A DNA stretch of 20,700 bases, from NCBI GenBank assembly GCA_001800515.1, contig MGVN01000190.1, positions 1 to 20,700 of the forward strand, read 5' to 3'. The notes below the pieces were generated by a model that was given only the letters and a program-made list of their open reading frames with translations, did no database searches and was not told the DNA's origin. A program made the position numbers and the translations under genes. Origin of the DNA: Elusimicrobia bacterium RIFOXYB2_FULL_49_7. GTDB taxonomy: Bacteria > Fibrobacterota > OXYB2-FULL-49-7. Below, in pieces: positions 20,547 to 20,700 of this stretch (positions are counted from its first letter, which is position 1; every line of letters begins with the position of its first letter).

Positions 20547-20700
20547 ACCGCACTCTTCGTCAAGCCAAGAAAATGGAAGGTCGGGTCGAGATACCCTCTT
20601 CCTATCGGGAGATGGCCCGGGCTTTTTTCCTCTCCCTGTTCGCTTCGGGTGAAACCACCCTTTCTCCCTTACCGCGATGTGCGGGTACGGAAGCGCTGAT
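20543..20700 (+). CDS. EPSP synthase (AroA)-like protein, N-terminal part, divergent binding motif
   Basis: This is the first 52 residues; the gene continues past the window. The start is TTG at 20543 with AAGGA at 20531-20535, 7 bases upstream, overlapping the chorismate mutase stop by 4 bases. The pattern E-G-R-V-E-I-P-x-S-x-x-x-x-A-R-A-F-F-L-S-L-F-A-S-G-E-T fits the first repeat of the EPSP synthase/MurA fold (G-x-I-x-P-G-S-K-S-x-S-x-R-A-L-L-L-A-A-L-A-x-G), which makes 5-enolpyruvylshikimate 3-phosphate. However, the residues at the normal G-S-K-S are S-S-Y-R (19-22): the lysine that binds both substrates is tyrosine, and the following serine is arginine. The later arginine is kept (R26). 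Context (chorismate mutase) supports a shikimate link; activity is doubtful. Only a fragment can be seen. Confidence 0.65.
   Translation, partial: MNRTLRQAKKMEGRVEIPSSYREMARAFFLSLFASGETTLSPLPRCAGTEAL

Noticed and set aside
20596..20612. Frameshift as explanation for the altered AroA motif
   Set aside because: Residues on both sides of the motif align in one frame with correct spacing, so substitution is more likely than a shift.
1..20700. tRNA genes, CRISPR repeats, insertion sequences or prophage genes
   Set aside because: No cloverleaf-like segment, regularly spaced direct repeats, transposase or integrase motifs were seen; there is no gene-free stretch above 300 bases.

Overview
The window is a 20.7 kb piece of a Gram-negative bacterial chromosome of roughly balanced base composition, densely packed with genes on both strands. 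I see no mobile element, tRNA, rRNA or CRISPR array. The heptosyltransferase-family genes imply an outer membrane with LPS-like glycans. The order rplM-rpsI-rpsB-tsf, plus a signal peptidase homologue with a long insert and a 'KRC-V-G'-like box D, would fit a lineage near the Fibrobacterota/Bacteroidota (FCB) side of the tree. That placement is inference; I cannot name a phylum with confidence.

Layout. 1-198: the tail of a DUF1015 protein. 204-1355: a PAS-SpoIIE (PP2C-type) phosphatase. 1342-3072: a small pterin/folate cluster made of a FolM/PTR1-like reductase, folB and folE. 3105-4040 (minus): an LDH-type malate dehydrogenase. 4143-7404: a CgeB-like glycosyltransferase overlapping a 699-residue GT9 protein that carries a second, degenerate GT2-like domain. 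7377-10076 (minus): a large membrane hybrid histidine kinase whose 3' end overlaps the GT9 gene tail to tail. 10207-13676: the translation/nucleotide block rplM, rpsI, rpsB, tsf and pyrH, preceded by a good sigma70 promoter and with a structured rpsB leader. 13689-15253: an ICMT-like membrane methyltransferase and a second GT9 enzyme. 15270-15791 (minus): apt. 15885-17382: a 62-residue zinc ribbon protein, queE and queC, tightly overlapped (queuosine/7-deazaguanine synthesis). 17424-20204: lepA followed directly by a signal peptidase I homologue. 20253-20700: a chorismate mutase overlapping the start of an AroA (EPSP synthase)-like gene that runs off the window.

How the genes fit together. 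GTP cyclohydrolase I (FolE) makes dihydroneopterin triphosphate, which feeds both the folate branch (FolB, and reduction by the FolM-like enzyme) and the queuosine branch (QueE, QueC). The remaining translation genes (L13, S9, S2, EF-Ts, LepA) are ordinary in sequence.

The most unusual part is the right end. The LepB homologue keeps the signal peptidase fold motifs, but alanine sits where the catalytic serine belongs and arginine where the catalytic lysine belongs. The AroA-like gene beginning 340 bases further on lacks the near-universal lysine-serine of the substrate-binding P-G-S-K-S motif. Two neighbouring genes with missing catalytic residues are the best candidates here for something undescribed. 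Other points worth checking are the GT9/GT2 fusion, a perfect inverted repeat shared by two convergent gene ends, two genes whose promoters seem to place the transcript start on the start codon, and the conserved-looking zinc ribbon protein leading the queuosine genes.
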